Assembly: GCF_900107375.1 (NCBI RefSeq)
Contig: NZ_FNPT01000010.1
Coordinates: forward strand, 62,001-126,000
Direction: 5' to 3'
Length of the DNA: 64,000 bases
Source: Lysobacter sp. yr284
GTDB taxonomy: Bacteria; Pseudomonadota; Gammaproteobacteria; Xanthomonadales; Xanthomonadaceae
This document shows positions 32,647 through 42,355 of this stretch, piece after piece. Made by a program: the position numbers and the translations under genes. The notes beneath the pieces were generated by a model that did no database searches, was not told the DNA's origin, and saw only the letters and a list, made by a program, of their open reading frames with translations. Numbering within the stretch: the stretch's first letter is position 1; every line of letters begins with the position of its first letter.

Positions 32647-35600
32647 ATGGATGCCTTGAAATCCCACCTGAGGCCGATCGCCTCGCGGGTCAGTCAGTAT
32701 TTCCGGGATTTTCTCGATTCGGATTTCAAGCGCCAGCAGGCGCCGCGCCGGCGGATCGTGCTGACGTCGGACAGCGGGTTCCGCTCGGGCTTGCGTACCT
32801 CGCCCTACCCCAATCTGGACCGCGATCTGTGGGCGCTGCTGAGCCGGCCCAGCGGGGACGATCTGGCGCTGAACATCGCGCCGCGCAAGTACGTGCGGCC
32901 GATCAGCCCGGTGTTGCGCAAGGTGATCGAGGAGCAGGTCAACGCGATTCCGGCCTCCGCCATCGAGCTGGTGGGGCATGAGGTCGGCGCGTTGGCGGTC
33001 AGCACCTACGCCAGCGCGGTGCAGGACCCGGAGCTGTGGGTCGAGGGGGTGCAGCAGCATCTGGCCGACAAGGTGTCCGAGCACATCATCCGGCCGCTGA
33101 TCGCGCACCTGGACGGGCCGCTGCGCACGCAGGCTTATTGGGTGGTGGATTCGCTGCATGCGGCCGAGCGCGATCTGGTCGAGCGGGTCGGCGCGGACCT
33201 GTCGCGGATCCTGCCCGAGCAATTGGCCAGGTTGCTGGCGACGCAGGAGCCGGCGCCGCTGCTGGAGGCGATCCCGCAGTTCCTGACGTTGGAGGGAACG
33301 CGCCAGGCCTTGATCGCGTTCTTCGAGGGTTTCGTCGCCGCCGACGCCTATCTGGAGTTCCGCGACCTGGAAACCTATGTCGCCACCAGCGACAACCTGC
33401 AGCTGTATCTGTACCTCGGCGCGGTGAAGTTCAAGGGCACGCAGTACCCGCTGTTCTTCCTGCCCATCGAAGTGCAGCGCGATCCCAGCGGCGCCGGCTA
33501 CAAGCTCAAGCTGGTCAATCACCTGTACGCGAACCGCAAGGCCATCGACTTCGTGCTGCAGGAGTTGGCCGCTGGCCTCAATCGCGCCTGGGTGTCGCCG
33601 ATTCCCGAGCGGATCACCTACCTCAAGCCGGAGCAGTCGGTGTACGAGGAGGCGCGCCTGCTGTTCCGCCGCGTGGCCAATGCGATGGACCTGGGCGGCG
33701 AGATCGAGCTGTCCTCGTCCGCGCAGGATGCGGCCACGGCCCAGGTCGGGCTGTCGAGCGCGCTGTATCTGGCGGCGTTCGAGCGCGCGGACGAGGCGCT
33801 GATCAACGATTACGAAGAGATCCTCGACGCGCTCAACAAGGGCGGTTCGAGCGTGGTCGATCTGTTCGAGGGCATCGTCGGCGGCGTGCTGCGCGAGAAC
33901 CCCAAGTCGATCGCCGCCGAGGTCGAGGCACAGTGGGACGCGCTGCCGATGGTCGAGCGCGTGGTCTACGACTCGCCGATCCCGCTCAACGAGGAGCAGC
34001 GCAAGGTGCTGCTGGCGGTGCGCCACCCGCAGGGCAAGATCGTCGTGGTGGCCGGGCCGCCGGGCACCGGCAAGAGCCACACCATCACCGCCATCGCCGC
34101 CGATTGCGCGTTCAATCACCGCTCGTGCCTGGTGCTGTCGGACAAGACCGAGGCGCTGGACGTGGTGTACGACAAGCTGTCGGAAGCCATGTCGCGGGTG
34201 CGCCACGATCCGGACTTTCCCAACCCGCTGCTGCGCCTGGGCCAGCAGGCGGCGAATTTCAAGAAGCTGACGTCGAACCAGACCATCAGCCAGATCGGCG
34301 CGTACGCGAAGGCGATGAAGGCCAATCAGGCGCGCCTGGAAGCCGAGCGGCAGGCCAAGGCCGCCGACCTGAAGCAACAGATCGCGCAGACGGTGAGCGC
34401 GCTGGGCGCGATCGAGCTGGCGGCGGTGCAGGCCATGCACGAGGACGAGGCCCAGCTGGCGCAGCTGCATCCGGCGCTGCTGGAGCAACTGCGCCGCTGC
34501 AAGGACGCGCGCCTGCAGGCGGAGCTGGACGCGCTCGCGCCCGGGCTGCCGGGCCTGGAAGCGTATCTGGTCAAGGTCTTCGACGAGCAAGACCACACCG
34601 CGGCCACGCTGTGCGACCGCTTGAGCCTGGAGCTGGCGCTGGCCGAGTTCGCCCAGGGCGCCGGCTCGGTTCCCTGGAACTGTTTCGAACAGTTGGACGC
34701 CGACCAGCTGCGGGCGCTCGGCAGCGCGCTGGTGACCTATCAACAGCTGCGCATGCCGGTGTTCGGCTATCTGTTCCGCGGCGGCGCCGTGCGCGAGCTG
34801 GAACGCCAGATCAACCTGCTGCCGGTGTCGCAGCCGCTGCTGCTGAAGCCCTCGGTCGCGCGCTTGCAGGCGGTCGCCGCGGCCGCCAACGCGCTGCGGC
34901 TGAAGCTGGCCGCGCAGGGCCAGGAGCAGGCGTTCCCGGCCGCGTACCGCTGGCTGGCGACGGCGCGGCCGGTGGACCCGGCCGCGGCCGGCGCGGCGCA
35001 GGCCGTCGCCCTGCTCCGCCGCATCGACCCGACCATCGTCGACACATTGCTGGAACGCCCGAAGGACGATGCGCGGCTGTGGCCGCTTGCGATCCGCTTC
35101 CTGGCCGGTTGGCTGCGCACGCGCGAGGCGTTCGCCGCGGCGCCGCAGATCGATTACGTGGGCACCAAGACTCAGCTGGAACGGCTGAACACCTCGGTCA
35201 TGAACTCGCACGTGGACGGCCGGCTGATCAGCTTCATGGACAACTACCGCTCCGACGCGCGCGCCCTGGCCGGGGTGATCGCCAGCCGGCAGAAGTTCCC
35301 GGAAGAGAAGTTCGGCCAGGTGCGCGAGAGCTTCCCGGTCATCATCGCCAGCATCCGCGAGTTCGGCGAGTTCATGCCGCTGGCGCCGGACCTGTTCGAC
35401 GTGGTCGTCATCGACGAGGCCTCGCAGGTATCGGTGGCGCAGGCGCTGCCGGCGCTGCTGCGCGCGCGCAAGGTGGTGGTGCTGGGCGACGACAAGCAGT
35501 TCTCCAACGTCAAGTCGTCCAACGCCAGCATCGAGCAGAACGAGAAGTACCGCGGCGAGCTGACCCACTACTTCCGCACCAATGTCAGCGACGCAGCCGA

Positions 35601-36975
35601 CGCCCTGCAACGCCTGTCGATGTTCGACGTGAAGCGCTCGATCCTGGAGTTCTGCAATCACGCCGCGTCTTATTCGGTGATGCTGCGCAAGCACTTCCGC
35701 TCCTACCAGGAGTTGATCGGCTATTCGTCGGGGACCTTCTACGGCCACCAGTTGCAGGCCATCAAGATCCGCGGCGTGCCGGTCGACGAAGTCATCCGCT
35801 TCGACCAGGTCGACACCGCCGGCAAGAAGACCACGCGCGGCACCAACGAGGCCGAAGCGGACTTCATCCTGGAGCGGCTGCTGGAACTGATCGAGGACGA
35901 AGACCCGCCGACGGTCGGCGTGATCACCCCGTTCCGCGAGCAGCAGACCTACCTGTCCAAGCGCCTTTTCAGCCACGCCCGCGGCGCGGAGTTCGAACGC
36001 CTGCTCAAGCTCAAGGTGATGACTTTCGACAGCTGCCAGGGCGAGGAACGCAACATCGTTTTCTATTCGATGGTGGCCACCGCCGAGCACGACGCGCTGA
36101 ACTACGTGTTCCCGGTCGAGCTGACCGATGCGCAGCAGGCGGTCGAGGAAAAGCTCAAGGTGCAGCGGCTCAATGTCGGCTTCAGCCGCGCTCAGGAGAT
36201 GGTGTGGTTCGTCCACTCCAAGCCACTGGGCGAGTACCGCGGCGCCATCGGTCAGGCGCTGCACCACTATGCCAACGTGCTGGACCGGGCCGCGCGCCTG
36301 CCCGACGCGCAGGACGTCGATCCGTCCAGCCCGATGGAAGCGCGGGTGCTGGAATGGCTGCACCAGACGCCGTTCTACCAACAACACCTGGACGACATCG
36401 ACGTGTTCGCCCAGTTCGAGGTCGGCGCCTATCTCAAGCAGCTCGATCCCACCTACCAGCATCCGGCCTGGCGGGTGGACTTCCTGGTGACGTATCAGTC
36501 GCCCAAGGGGCCGATCCAGATCGTGATCGAGTACGACGGCTTCGAGCATCACTTCCAGAAAGGCAAGCACATCCACATCGGCAACCACGAGCGCTACCTG
36601 CACGAGGCCGACGTGGAGCGCCAGCTGACTCTGGAAAGCTACGGTTACCGCTTCCTGCGCATCAACCGCTTCAACCTCGGCGACGATCCCGTGGCGACCT
36701 TGTCCGAGCGGCTGGACCGGCTGGTCGAGATCGCCTTGGGCGAGCATCGTTCCGAAGCGGTCAGCCAGGTGCAATCGCAGGCGGCCGGACTGGCGAGCAA
36801 GGAACTCAAGCCCTGCACGCGCTGCGGCAAGATCAAGGAACAGGCCGAGTTCTTCGACCCGGCGCTCAAGGACGGGGCCGGCGGCTACGGCCGCGTGTGC
36901 CTTGCGTGCAAGGGCGAGTCCGCGACGGGAGCCGCGCGCGAGGGCGGCGCCAAGCGTCGTCGCCGCTGGCGCTGA
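32647..36975 (+). CDS. SF1 helicase with C-terminal endonuclease domain, 1442 aa
   Basis: A very large single-chain protein. The N-terminal ~450 residues are unassigned. The Upf1/Dna2-like SF1 helicase core has Walker A GPPGTGKSHT (about 470), a long inserted coiled-coil (about 560-650), Walker B VVVIDEASQVS (about 919), motif III VVVLGDDKQFS (about 942), DSCQGEERNIVFYSM (about 1128) and RLNVGFSRAQEMVW (about 1173). The C-terminal domain matches Vsr/DUF559-like PD-(D/E)XK nucleases: EARVLEWLHQ, WRVDFLV, IVIEYDGFEHHF. A final CTRCGK...CLACK pair forms a zinc ribbon (about 1389-1420). The start is ATG 32647 or a GTG nine bases upstream. The architecture is like that of single-gene antiphage helicase-nucleases; function is inferred. 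Confidence 0.85.
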   Translation: MDALKSHLRPIASRVSQYFRDFLDSDFKRQQAPRRRIVLTSDSGFRSGLRTSPYPNLDRDLWALLSRPSGDDLALNIAPRKYVRPISPVLRKVIEEQVNAIPASAIELVGHEVGALAVSTYASAVQDPELWVEGVQQHLADKVSEHIIRPLIAHLDGPLRTQAYWVVDSLHAAERDLVERVGADLSRILPEQLARLLATQEPAPLLEAIPQFLTLEGTRQALIAFFEGFVAADAYLEFRDLETYVATSDNLQLYLYLGAVKFKGTQYPLFFLPIEVQRDPSGAGYKLKLVNHLYANRKAIDFVLQELAAGLNRAWVSPIPERITYLKPEQSVYEEARLLFRRVANAMDLGGEIELSSSAQDAATAQVGLSSALYLAAFERADEALINDYEEILDALNKGGSSVVDLFEGIVGGVLRENPKSIAAEVEAQWDALPMVERVVYDSPIPLNEEQRKVLLAVRHPQGKIVVVAGPPGTGKSHTITAIAADCAFNHRSCLVLSDKTEALDVVYDKLSEAMSRVRHDPDFPNPLLRLGQQAANFKKLTSNQTISQIGAYAKAMKANQARLEAERQAKAADLKQQIAQTVSALGAIELAAVQAMHEDEAQLAQLHPALLEQLRRCKDARLQAELDALAPGLPGLEAYLVKVFDEQDHTAATLCDRLSLELALAEFAQGAGSVPWNCFEQLDADQLRALGSALVTYQQLRMPVFGYLFRGGAVRELERQINLLPVSQPLLLKPSVARLQAVAAAANALRLKLAAQGQEQAFPAAYRWLATARPVDPAAAGAAQAVALLRRIDPTIVDTLLERPKDDARLWPLAIRFLAGWLRTREAFAAAPQIDYVGTKTQLERLNTSVMNSHVDGRLISFMDNYRSDARALAGVIASRQKFPEEKFGQVRESFPVIIASIREFGEFMPLAPDLFDVVVIDEASQVSVAQALPALLRARKVVVLGDDKQFSNVKSSNASIEQNEKYRGELTHYFRTNVSDAADALQRLSMFDVKRSILEFCNHAASYSVMLRKHFRSYQELIGYSSGTFYGHQLQAIKIRGVPVDEVIRFDQVDTAGKKTTRGTNEAEADFILERLLELIEDEDPPTVGVITPFREQQTYLSKRLFSHARGAEFERLLKLKVMTFDSCQGEERNIVFYSMVATAEHDALNYVFPVELTDAQQAVEEKLKVQRLNVGFSRAQEMVWFVHSKPLGEYRGAIGQALHHYANVLDRAARLPDAQDVDPSSPMEARVLEWLHQTPFYQQHLDDIDVFAQFEVGAYLKQLDPTYQHPAWRVDFLVTYQSPKGPIQIVIEYDGFEHHFQKGKHIHIGNHERYLHEADVERQLTLESYGYRFLRINRFNLGDDPVATLSERLDRLVEIALGEHRSEAVSQVQSQAAGLASKELKPCTRCGKIKEQAEFFDPALKDGAGGYGRVCLACKGESATGAAREGGAKRRRRWR

Positions 36976-37246
36976 GTCGCGCGATGCGGCGTTCGCCGCG
37001 CCCGCGGGCCGGCGGCGCCCTCGCCGCCCGGCCTCGCCTGCCGCCCGCACCATCCGGCATCGGCGCGCACGCCCGCGCTTCGACATGAACAGACCGTAGA
37101 AGCGTTCGCCGACGCTGCGCGCGCGTGGTTGAGTCCACCCCGACCGCGCGAGGAAACTCCAACGCCGCACTCAAGGCCGCCCGGTCCGAGCTCTCGCGTT
37201 TCCTCGTCTGCGAGGCAACGGCCTCGCATTCGCATCGGAGGCGACC

Positions 37247-37645
37247 ATGAAAGGCTACTTTACCCTCGTCCTTGCCGCCGGCCTCGGCCTGGCGGCGCTG
37301 CCGTCGGCCGCGCAGGACTGCACGGTCTATCAGCACCGCGATTACCAGGGCGCCCATTGGGGCCTGGGTGCGGGCGAGCGCCTGGCCGGGCTCAGGGACC
37401 CCGGCATCAACCAAACCTGTTCCCACAGCGATTGCCAGATTCACTGGAAGGCCGACTGGAACGACCAGATTTCGTCGTTCCGCGTCCGCAGCGGCTGCAC
37501 CGTCACCTTGAGCGAGCACATCGACGGCAGCCGCATCCCGCCGCGCGGCTATGGCGCGCATTTCCGCAGCAACAAGAGTTACCGCTATGTCGGCAGCCGC
37601 TGGAACGACAAGGCCTCGCTGGTGGAATGCGCCTGCCGGAATTGA
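37247..37645 (+). CDS. Secreted beta/gamma-crystallin family protein
   Basis: A 132-aa protein with a signal peptide (1-22, MKGYFTLVLAAGLGLAALPS) and a GGAGGCG site before the ATG. The mature part shows the Greek-key pattern of beta/gamma-crystallins: CTVYQHRDYQGAHWGLG, then WNDQISSFRV with the N-D-x-I-S-S calcium-site motif, repeated as WNDKASLVEC. Six cysteines suggest disulphides outside the cytoplasm. Microbial members bind calcium and stabilise extracellular structures. It stands alone. Confidence 0.85.
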   Translation: MKGYFTLVLAAGLGLAALPSAAQDCTVYQHRDYQGAHWGLGAGERLAGLRDPGINQTCSHSDCQIHWKADWNDQISSFRVRSGCTVTLSEHIDGSRIPPRGYGAHFRSNKSYRYVGSRWNDKASLVECACRN

Positions 37646-37946
37646 CCGGAATCGATTCGCAGCTTGGGCGAGCGTTCGCATGCGCTCGACCGCAGGGCGC
37701 AGCGGCCGAGGGGTCGAATTCTTGCCCAAGTCCGGTCGGCCAAGCGTCGGATCTGGAGCGCTCCTGCAAGCGTTTCCCGACCCCGACCCGATCGAGTCGA
37801 ATCCCTAATGGCTTTGCCATGAATTAACTGTGGCCGCCAATACATTTTTGAAGATCGCAACAAAGCGCTTGTGCCTGTCGGTGAAGCAAGCTGGATGCAA
37901 TTCGCGCTTGTGTTACGCTCGAAGTATGAAATCAAAGGAGTGATTC
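37646..37946. other. Intergenic region upstream of the biosynthetic cluster
   Basis: No gene seen. The stretch from about 37810 is AT-richer and should hold the promoter of the acyl carrier protein gene; AAAGGAG lies directly before its ATG. Confidence 0.5.
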
Positions 37947-38240
37947 ATGTCTGAAACAACCGTCTACGAAACCCTCGTCGCCGTGTTCCGCGACGAACTC
38001 GCGATCGACCCCGCCCGTGTCCACCCCGGCGCCGCGCTGATCGGCGAACTGGGCTTCGACTCCATCGCCTTCGCCATCGGCCTGGTGTCGATCGAGGAAC
38101 AGCTGGGCGTGACGCTGCGCCAGGAAGAACTCATCGTCTGCAAGACGGTCGCGGACGTGGTCCAGCTCATCGAACGCACCTGCAATCGCGTCGCGCCCGC
38201 CGCCGCAATGCCCGCCACCGCCGGACTTCCCGCCCCGTAA
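37947..38240 (+). CDS. Acyl carrier protein
   Basis: A 97-aa stand-alone carrier protein. The phosphopantetheine site is the serine in LGFDSIAF (about residue 38), followed by helix II (AIGLVSIEEQLGVTL) and helix III (TVADVVQLIE). A strong AAAGGAG site precedes the ATG. It is the first gene of a rightward trio with a fatty acyl-AMP ligase and an acyl dehydrogenase, so it should hold the fatty acyl chain. The C-terminal Ala/Pro tail is unusual but harmless. Confidence 0.9.
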   Translation: MSETTVYETLVAVFRDELAIDPARVHPGAALIGELGFDSIAFAIGLVSIEEQLGVTLRQEELIVCKTVADVVQLIERTCNRVAPAAAMPATAGLPAP

Positions 38241-38312
38241 CGCCCGGGGGCCGGGACGGATCGCCTCCGTCGCCGGCCGCGCGGAACCGGAAGATCAAGG
38301 ACCGATCGGATC

Positions 38313-40007
38313 ATGAGCAGATTCACCCACGACGTATTCGTCGCCGCGCCCGCGTCCGGCAAAGGCCTGGTCACGGGCGAGCCGCAACAGCCCGTCCGGC
38401 GTACGTGGCAGGACATCCATGAGATCGCACGCCGCATGGCCGGCGCGCTCGCCGCGGCCGGCGTGAATCCCGGCGACGCGGTCGGCGTGCTGATGGGCGA
38501 GCCCGCCGGCATCGCCCCGGCGATCCAGGCCATCTGGATGCGCGGCGCGTCGGTGACGATGCTGCACCAGCCCGGTCCGCGGGCCGACCTCGACGCCTGG
38601 GCGGAAGACACCTTCGCGGTGCTCGACATGATCGGCGCCAAGCTCGCCGTCGTCGGCGACGCGTTCGCGCGCACGCTGCCGATCTTCGAAGCCAAGGGCA
38701 TGACCGTCGTCGGCGCCGACACATTGGCCGAGGGCACCGCCATCGAACCCGTGCAGTGCGGCGAGGACGACATCGCATTCCTGCAGCTGACCTCGGGCTC
38801 GACGGGGCTGCCGAAGGCCGTGGCGATCTCGCACCGCAATCTGCACCAGAACGCGGCGGCGATGGTCGCCGCGTCCAAGCTCGACCCGCAAGTCGATGTA
38901 TTGGTGAGCTGGCTGCCGCTGTTCCACGACATGGGCATGATCGGCTTCCTGGTGTTGCCCATGCAGGTGGGCGCGGAAGCGGTTTGCGCCGCGCCCGGGG
39001 AATTCCTCAGGTCGCCGCGGCTGTGGCCGTCGTTGATCGCCAAGTACCGCGGCACCATGACCGCAGGGCCGAACTTCGCCTACGCCCTGCTCGCGCGCTA
39101 CCTGCGCGCGGCCGCCGACGGCGCGTTCGACCTGTCGTCGCTGCGCTTCGCGCTCAGCGGCGCCGAGCCCATCGATCACGCGACCGTCGCCGCGGTGCTC
39201 GAATCCGGCGCCCGCTTCGGGCTCGACGACAAAGCCTTCGTCGCCGCCTACGGGATGGCGGAAGCCACCCTCGCCATCTCGTTCTCCGAAACCGGCGAGG
39301 GGGTGCAGTTCGATGCGGTGGATCAGGCCGCGATCGAACTCGAATCGTACGCGACGCCGCGCAGCGACGACGCCGCGCGGCGCCTGGCCAGGCTCGGCAA
39401 GCCGGTGCCCGGCATCGAGATCCGCGTCGGCGACGCGGCCGGCGCCGACGCCAAGGCGCGCACGGTCGGCGAACTCAAGATCCGTGGCGATGCCGTCTCG
39501 CGCTATTACCTCACCGCCAGCGGAAGGCAGTCGCTGCTCGGCGACGACGGCTGGTTCAGCACCGGCGACATGGGTTATGTCACCGAAACCGGCGAGGTCG
39601 TGGTCTGCGGCCGGTTGAAGGACATGATCATCGTCGCCGGGCGCAACATCTTCCCCGGCGACATCGAGCGCGCGGCCTGCCGCGTCGACGGCGTGCGCGC
39701 GGGCAACGCCATCGCGGTGGCGCTGGCCGCCGCGGGGATACGCGAAGAGTTCGCGGTCGTGGTCGAAGCCGGCGACAGCGCCGACGGCGAGTCGAGCGCA
39801 CGCATCAAGAGCGGCGTATCCGACGCCGTCTATGCGGCCTTCGGCGTCAGCCCGCGGCTGGTCTCGGTGGTCCCGCCGCGCACGCTGCCGAAGACGCCCT
39901 CGGGCAAGCCCAAGCGCTCGGCCACCATCGCCATCGTCGAAACCGAGCTGGCCCTGCTGCAGGCCGCGCACAACCCACGACACCACGAACCGATCGGCTC
40001 GCCATGA
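38313..40007 (+). CDS. Fatty acyl-AMP ligase (FAAL)
   Basis: A 564-aa adenylating enzyme. LTSGSTGLPKAV (about 159) is the P-loop core, SWLPLFHDMGMIGFLV is the FAAL/ACS signature, GPNFAYALLARYL the FAAL acyl-tunnel block, YGMAEATLA motif A5 and STGDMGY...GRLKDMIIVAGRNIFP the hinge region. FAALs make acyl-AMP and load it onto a carrier protein rather than CoA, consistent with the ACP directly upstream. The start is an ATG 72 bases after the ACP stop. The 3' end overlaps the acyl dehydrogenase start (ATGA). Confidence 0.9.
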   Translation: MSRFTHDVFVAAPASGKGLVTGEPQQPVRRTWQDIHEIARRMAGALAAAGVNPGDAVGVLMGEPAGIAPAIQAIWMRGASVTMLHQPGPRADLDAWAEDTFAVLDMIGAKLAVVGDAFARTLPIFEAKGMTVVGADTLAEGTAIEPVQCGEDDIAFLQLTSGSTGLPKAVAISHRNLHQNAAAMVAASKLDPQVDVLVSWLPLFHDMGMIGFLVLPMQVGAEAVCAAPGEFLRSPRLWPSLIAKYRGTMTAGPNFAYALLARYLRAAADGAFDLSSLRFALSGAEPIDHATVAAVLESGARFGLDDKAFVAAYGMAEATLAISFSETGEGVQFDAVDQAAIELESYATPRSDDAARRLARLGKPVPGIEIRVGDAAGADAKARTVGELKIRGDAVSRYYLTASGRQSLLGDDGWFSTGDMGYVTETGEVVVCGRLKDMIIVAGRNIFPGDIERAACRVDGVRAGNAIAVALAAAGIREEFAVVVEAGDSADGESSARIKSGVSDAVYAAFGVSPRLVSVVPPRTLPKTPSGKPKRSATIAIVETELALLQAAHNPRHHEPIGSP

Positions 40008-41194
40008 CCCTGCACATGGAAACCTCGTTTTCCGATATCGCCGCATTCAAGGAGCACCTGGACGCAGTCCTGGCGCGGGAATCGACCCGCCGGATCGTCG
40101 ACGACGCGGAAGCCTCCGGCGCGTTCCCGCGCAGCATCATCGAACTGCTCGGCCGGGAAGGCATCTTCGCCGCGAAATGGCAGGAGCGCCCGGTGCCCGC
40201 GCTGGAACACACCCTGGCCTTGTCCGAGCGCTTCGGCCGGCTCGGGGCTGGCGGCATCGCCTCCGGCGTCACCCTGCACGACTCGGCGATCGCGATGCTG
40301 CGCCGGTTCGGCCGCTCCGACCGCCTGCGCGAAGTCGCCGCCCAGGCGATCGCGGGCGACGCCGTGTTGTGCATCTCCGCGACCGAGGCCGGCGCCGGCT
40401 CGGACATGCTGGGGCTCAGCTCCACCGCCGTGCGCGAAGACGGCGGCTATCGCCTGCGCGGCCACAAGAAGATGGCTTCGCCCTCGCCGGTGGCCGACTA
40501 CGTGGTGCTCGCGCTGCGCGGCATCGACGACAGCCACGAAGGCCGCGACGATCTCGCGCTGTTCCTCGCGCCGACCTCGCAGCTTCGCGTCGGCAAGGCG
40601 TTCGCGACCGTCGGCGCCCGCAGCATCAGCACCGCGCCGGTGTTCTTCGACACCTGGGTGCCCGCCGAGATGATGATCGCCCGCCCCGGCACCGGCCTGG
40701 CCGTGCTCAGTTGGGCCTTGGCCCAGGAGCGTTTCGCCATGGCCGCGCAGATCCTCGGCGCGTGCCAGCTGGCGTTGGGCGTGACCGTCGCCCGGATGAA
40801 GCGACGCAAGACCTTCGGCGTCGCGCTGTTCGACCATCAGGCCTTGCGGCTGCGGGTCGCCGACTTGCAGGCGCGGGTCGACATGATGCGCCTGGCCTTG
40901 AACGGGCTGATCGCCAACGCCGCCGGCTTCAACGTGCGTTCCTGCTCGGCCGCGAAGGTCACCGTGGTCCGGCTGGGATGCGAAGTGATGTCCGAGTGCA
41001 TGCACATCTTCGGCAGCGCCGGCGTGCTGGAGGCGGAATCGCCGCTCGGCCGTTGGTGGCGCGACGCGAAGATGGCGCGCATCGGCGGCGGCACCGACGA
41101 AATGCTGTGGGAGATCGTCGCCGCCGGGCTGGAGCCGGATTACGCGAGCTACGATCGACTCGTCGACGAGTGGCAGCCCGAGCCCGCGGGCTGA
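40004..41194 (+). CDS. Acyl-CoA/acyl-ACP dehydrogenase
   Basis: A 396-aa flavoprotein of the ACAD family. Seen are CISATEAGAGSDMLG (FAD and substrate loop), YRLRGHKKMAS, the helical C-terminal domain with RKTFGVALFDHQALRLRVAD, HIFGSAGVLEAESPLGRWWR and RIGGGTDEMLWEIVA. Such enzymes make alpha,beta double bonds. Translational coupling to the FAAL suggests that it desaturates an ACP-bound acyl chain. It converges with the flavin oxidase gene only eight bases away. Confidence 0.88.
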   Translation: MTLHMETSFSDIAAFKEHLDAVLARESTRRIVDDAEASGAFPRSIIELLGREGIFAAKWQERPVPALEHTLALSERFGRLGAGGIASGVTLHDSAIAMLRRFGRSDRLREVAAQAIAGDAVLCISATEAGAGSDMLGLSSTAVREDGGYRLRGHKKMASPSPVADYVVLALRGIDDSHEGRDDLALFLAPTSQLRVGKAFATVGARSISTAPVFFDTWVPAEMMIARPGTGLAVLSWALAQERFAMAAQILGACQLALGVTVARMKRRKTFGVALFDHQALRLRVADLQARVDMMRLALNGLIANAAGFNVRSCSAAKVTVVRLGCEVMSECMHIFGSAGVLEAESPLGRWWRDAKMARIGGGTDEMLWEIVAAGLEPDYASYDRLVDEWQPEPAG

Positions 41195-41202
41195 CCGCCG
41201 GC

Positions 41203-42279
41203 TCAGCGCCGGCTACGCCGCGCGACCGCCGCCCCGACCCGCTGCGCATCGCGGCCGACGAAGCCGAGCAAGGCCGAGCCGCGGTTGCGCATGCGGTACA
41301 GGCCGACGAAATGCAGTCCGGATGCGCCGATGCCCGCGTCGTGCTGCGGCTGTCCGTCCGCGCCGAGCAGCTCCGCGTCCAGCCACGACCAGTCGTTGCG
41401 GTATCCGCTCGCCCACAGCACGGTCGACACCTCGATCCGCTGGCCGTCGGCGGTGATGAGTCGCGCGCCTTCGGCATCGACGGCGCGCCCGGCGAAGCCG
41501 ACGCTGCGCGCGAGTTCGTCGATTTTCGTGCCGACCACCGGATCGGGCAGCGCCAGGCGCCGCGCCAGCGGCGTGTTGGTCGGCAGGCGCAGGATTCCGC
41601 ACCTGGACAACCACCAGAACGCATCGCGGCCCAGTATCCGCTGCGGCAGCCGCGGCTGCCTGCGGCCGCGGCAGACCACCACTTCATGGCTGGCGGACAG
41701 CTCGGCCGCGATCTGCAGGCCCGAGTTCGCCGCGCCGATCACCGCGACCCTGCCGGCGGGAATCTGGCCGGGGTTGCGGTAGTCGTGCGAATGCAGCTGG
41801 GTCACCGACGGCGCGAGCCGCTGCGAAAACGCGGGGATGGCCGGCGTCTGGAACGCGCCGACCGCGGCCACGACCTGGCGCGCGGCGATCCTGCCGGCCG
41901 GCGTGGTCACCGTGAAGCCGTCGCCGGAGCGGGCGACCGAAACCACCGGCGTGCCCAGACGGATCGGCAGCTCGAACCTCGCCGCGTAGCTGCGGAAGTA
42001 GTCCGGCACTTCGTCCTTGACCGGGTATCGATCCGGATCGCCGGGGAACGGCAGTCCGGGCAGACCGCAATAGCGCGCCGAGGTGAACAGCCGCAACGAA
42101 TCCCAGCGCGTGGTCCAGGACGCGCCGAGCTGGTTCGCGGCGTCGAGGATGACGAAACTCACGCCCGCCTGTTTGAGCGTATGGCCGACGGCGAGGCCGG
42201 CTTGGCCGGCACCGATCACGACGACGTCGATGTCGGTGGGCAGGTCGCCGCGGCCGTCGGACAGGCTCGAACTGGACAT
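41203..42279 (-). CDS. Flavin-dependent oxidase/monooxygenase (CzcO-like)
   Basis: A 358-aa two-dinucleotide-binding flavoprotein: VVVIGAGQAGLAVGHTL near the N terminus binds FAD and VAVIGAANSGLQIAAEL (about 178) binds NADPH. RWDSLRLFTSARYCGLPG is the block seen in CzcO/FMO-like flavoproteins, and VLWASGYRNDW is the ATG-like motif. GGAG lies six bases before the ATG. It is the gene after the NRPS in the leftward operon (76-base gap). Within the cluster it could oxidise the thiazoline ring or the chain; this is inferred. Confidence 0.85.
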   Translation of the reverse strand: MSSSSLSDGRGDLPTDIDVVVIGAGQAGLAVGHTLKQAGVSFVILDAANQLGASWTTRWDSLRLFTSARYCGLPGLPFPGDPDRYPVKDEVPDYFRSYAARFELPIRLGTPVVSVARSGDGFTVTTPAGRIAARQVVAAVGAFQTPAIPAFSQRLAPSVTQLHSHDYRNPGQIPAGRVAVIGAANSGLQIAAELSASHEVVVCRGRRQPRLPQRILGRDAFWWLSRCGILRLPTNTPLARRLALPDPVVGTKIDELARSVGFAGRAVDAEGARLITADGQRIEVSTVLWASGYRNDWSWLDAELLGADGQPQHDAGIGASGLHFVGLYRMRNRGSALLGFVGRDAQRVGAAVARRSRR

Positions 42280-42355
42280 GATTACTCCGCCGCGCCGACG
42301 CGAACGGGCGTCGGCGCGGATAGCGTTGGCGGGGATGGGCGACGGCGCAGGACGG

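Noticed and set aside
38313-41194. Prolyl-AMP ligase/prolyl-PCP dehydrogenase pair making pyrrole-2-carboxylate
   Set aside because: The gene trio looks similar in layout, but the ligase carries FAAL signatures (PNFAYALLARYL, FHDMGMIG) rather than a proline-type A domain.
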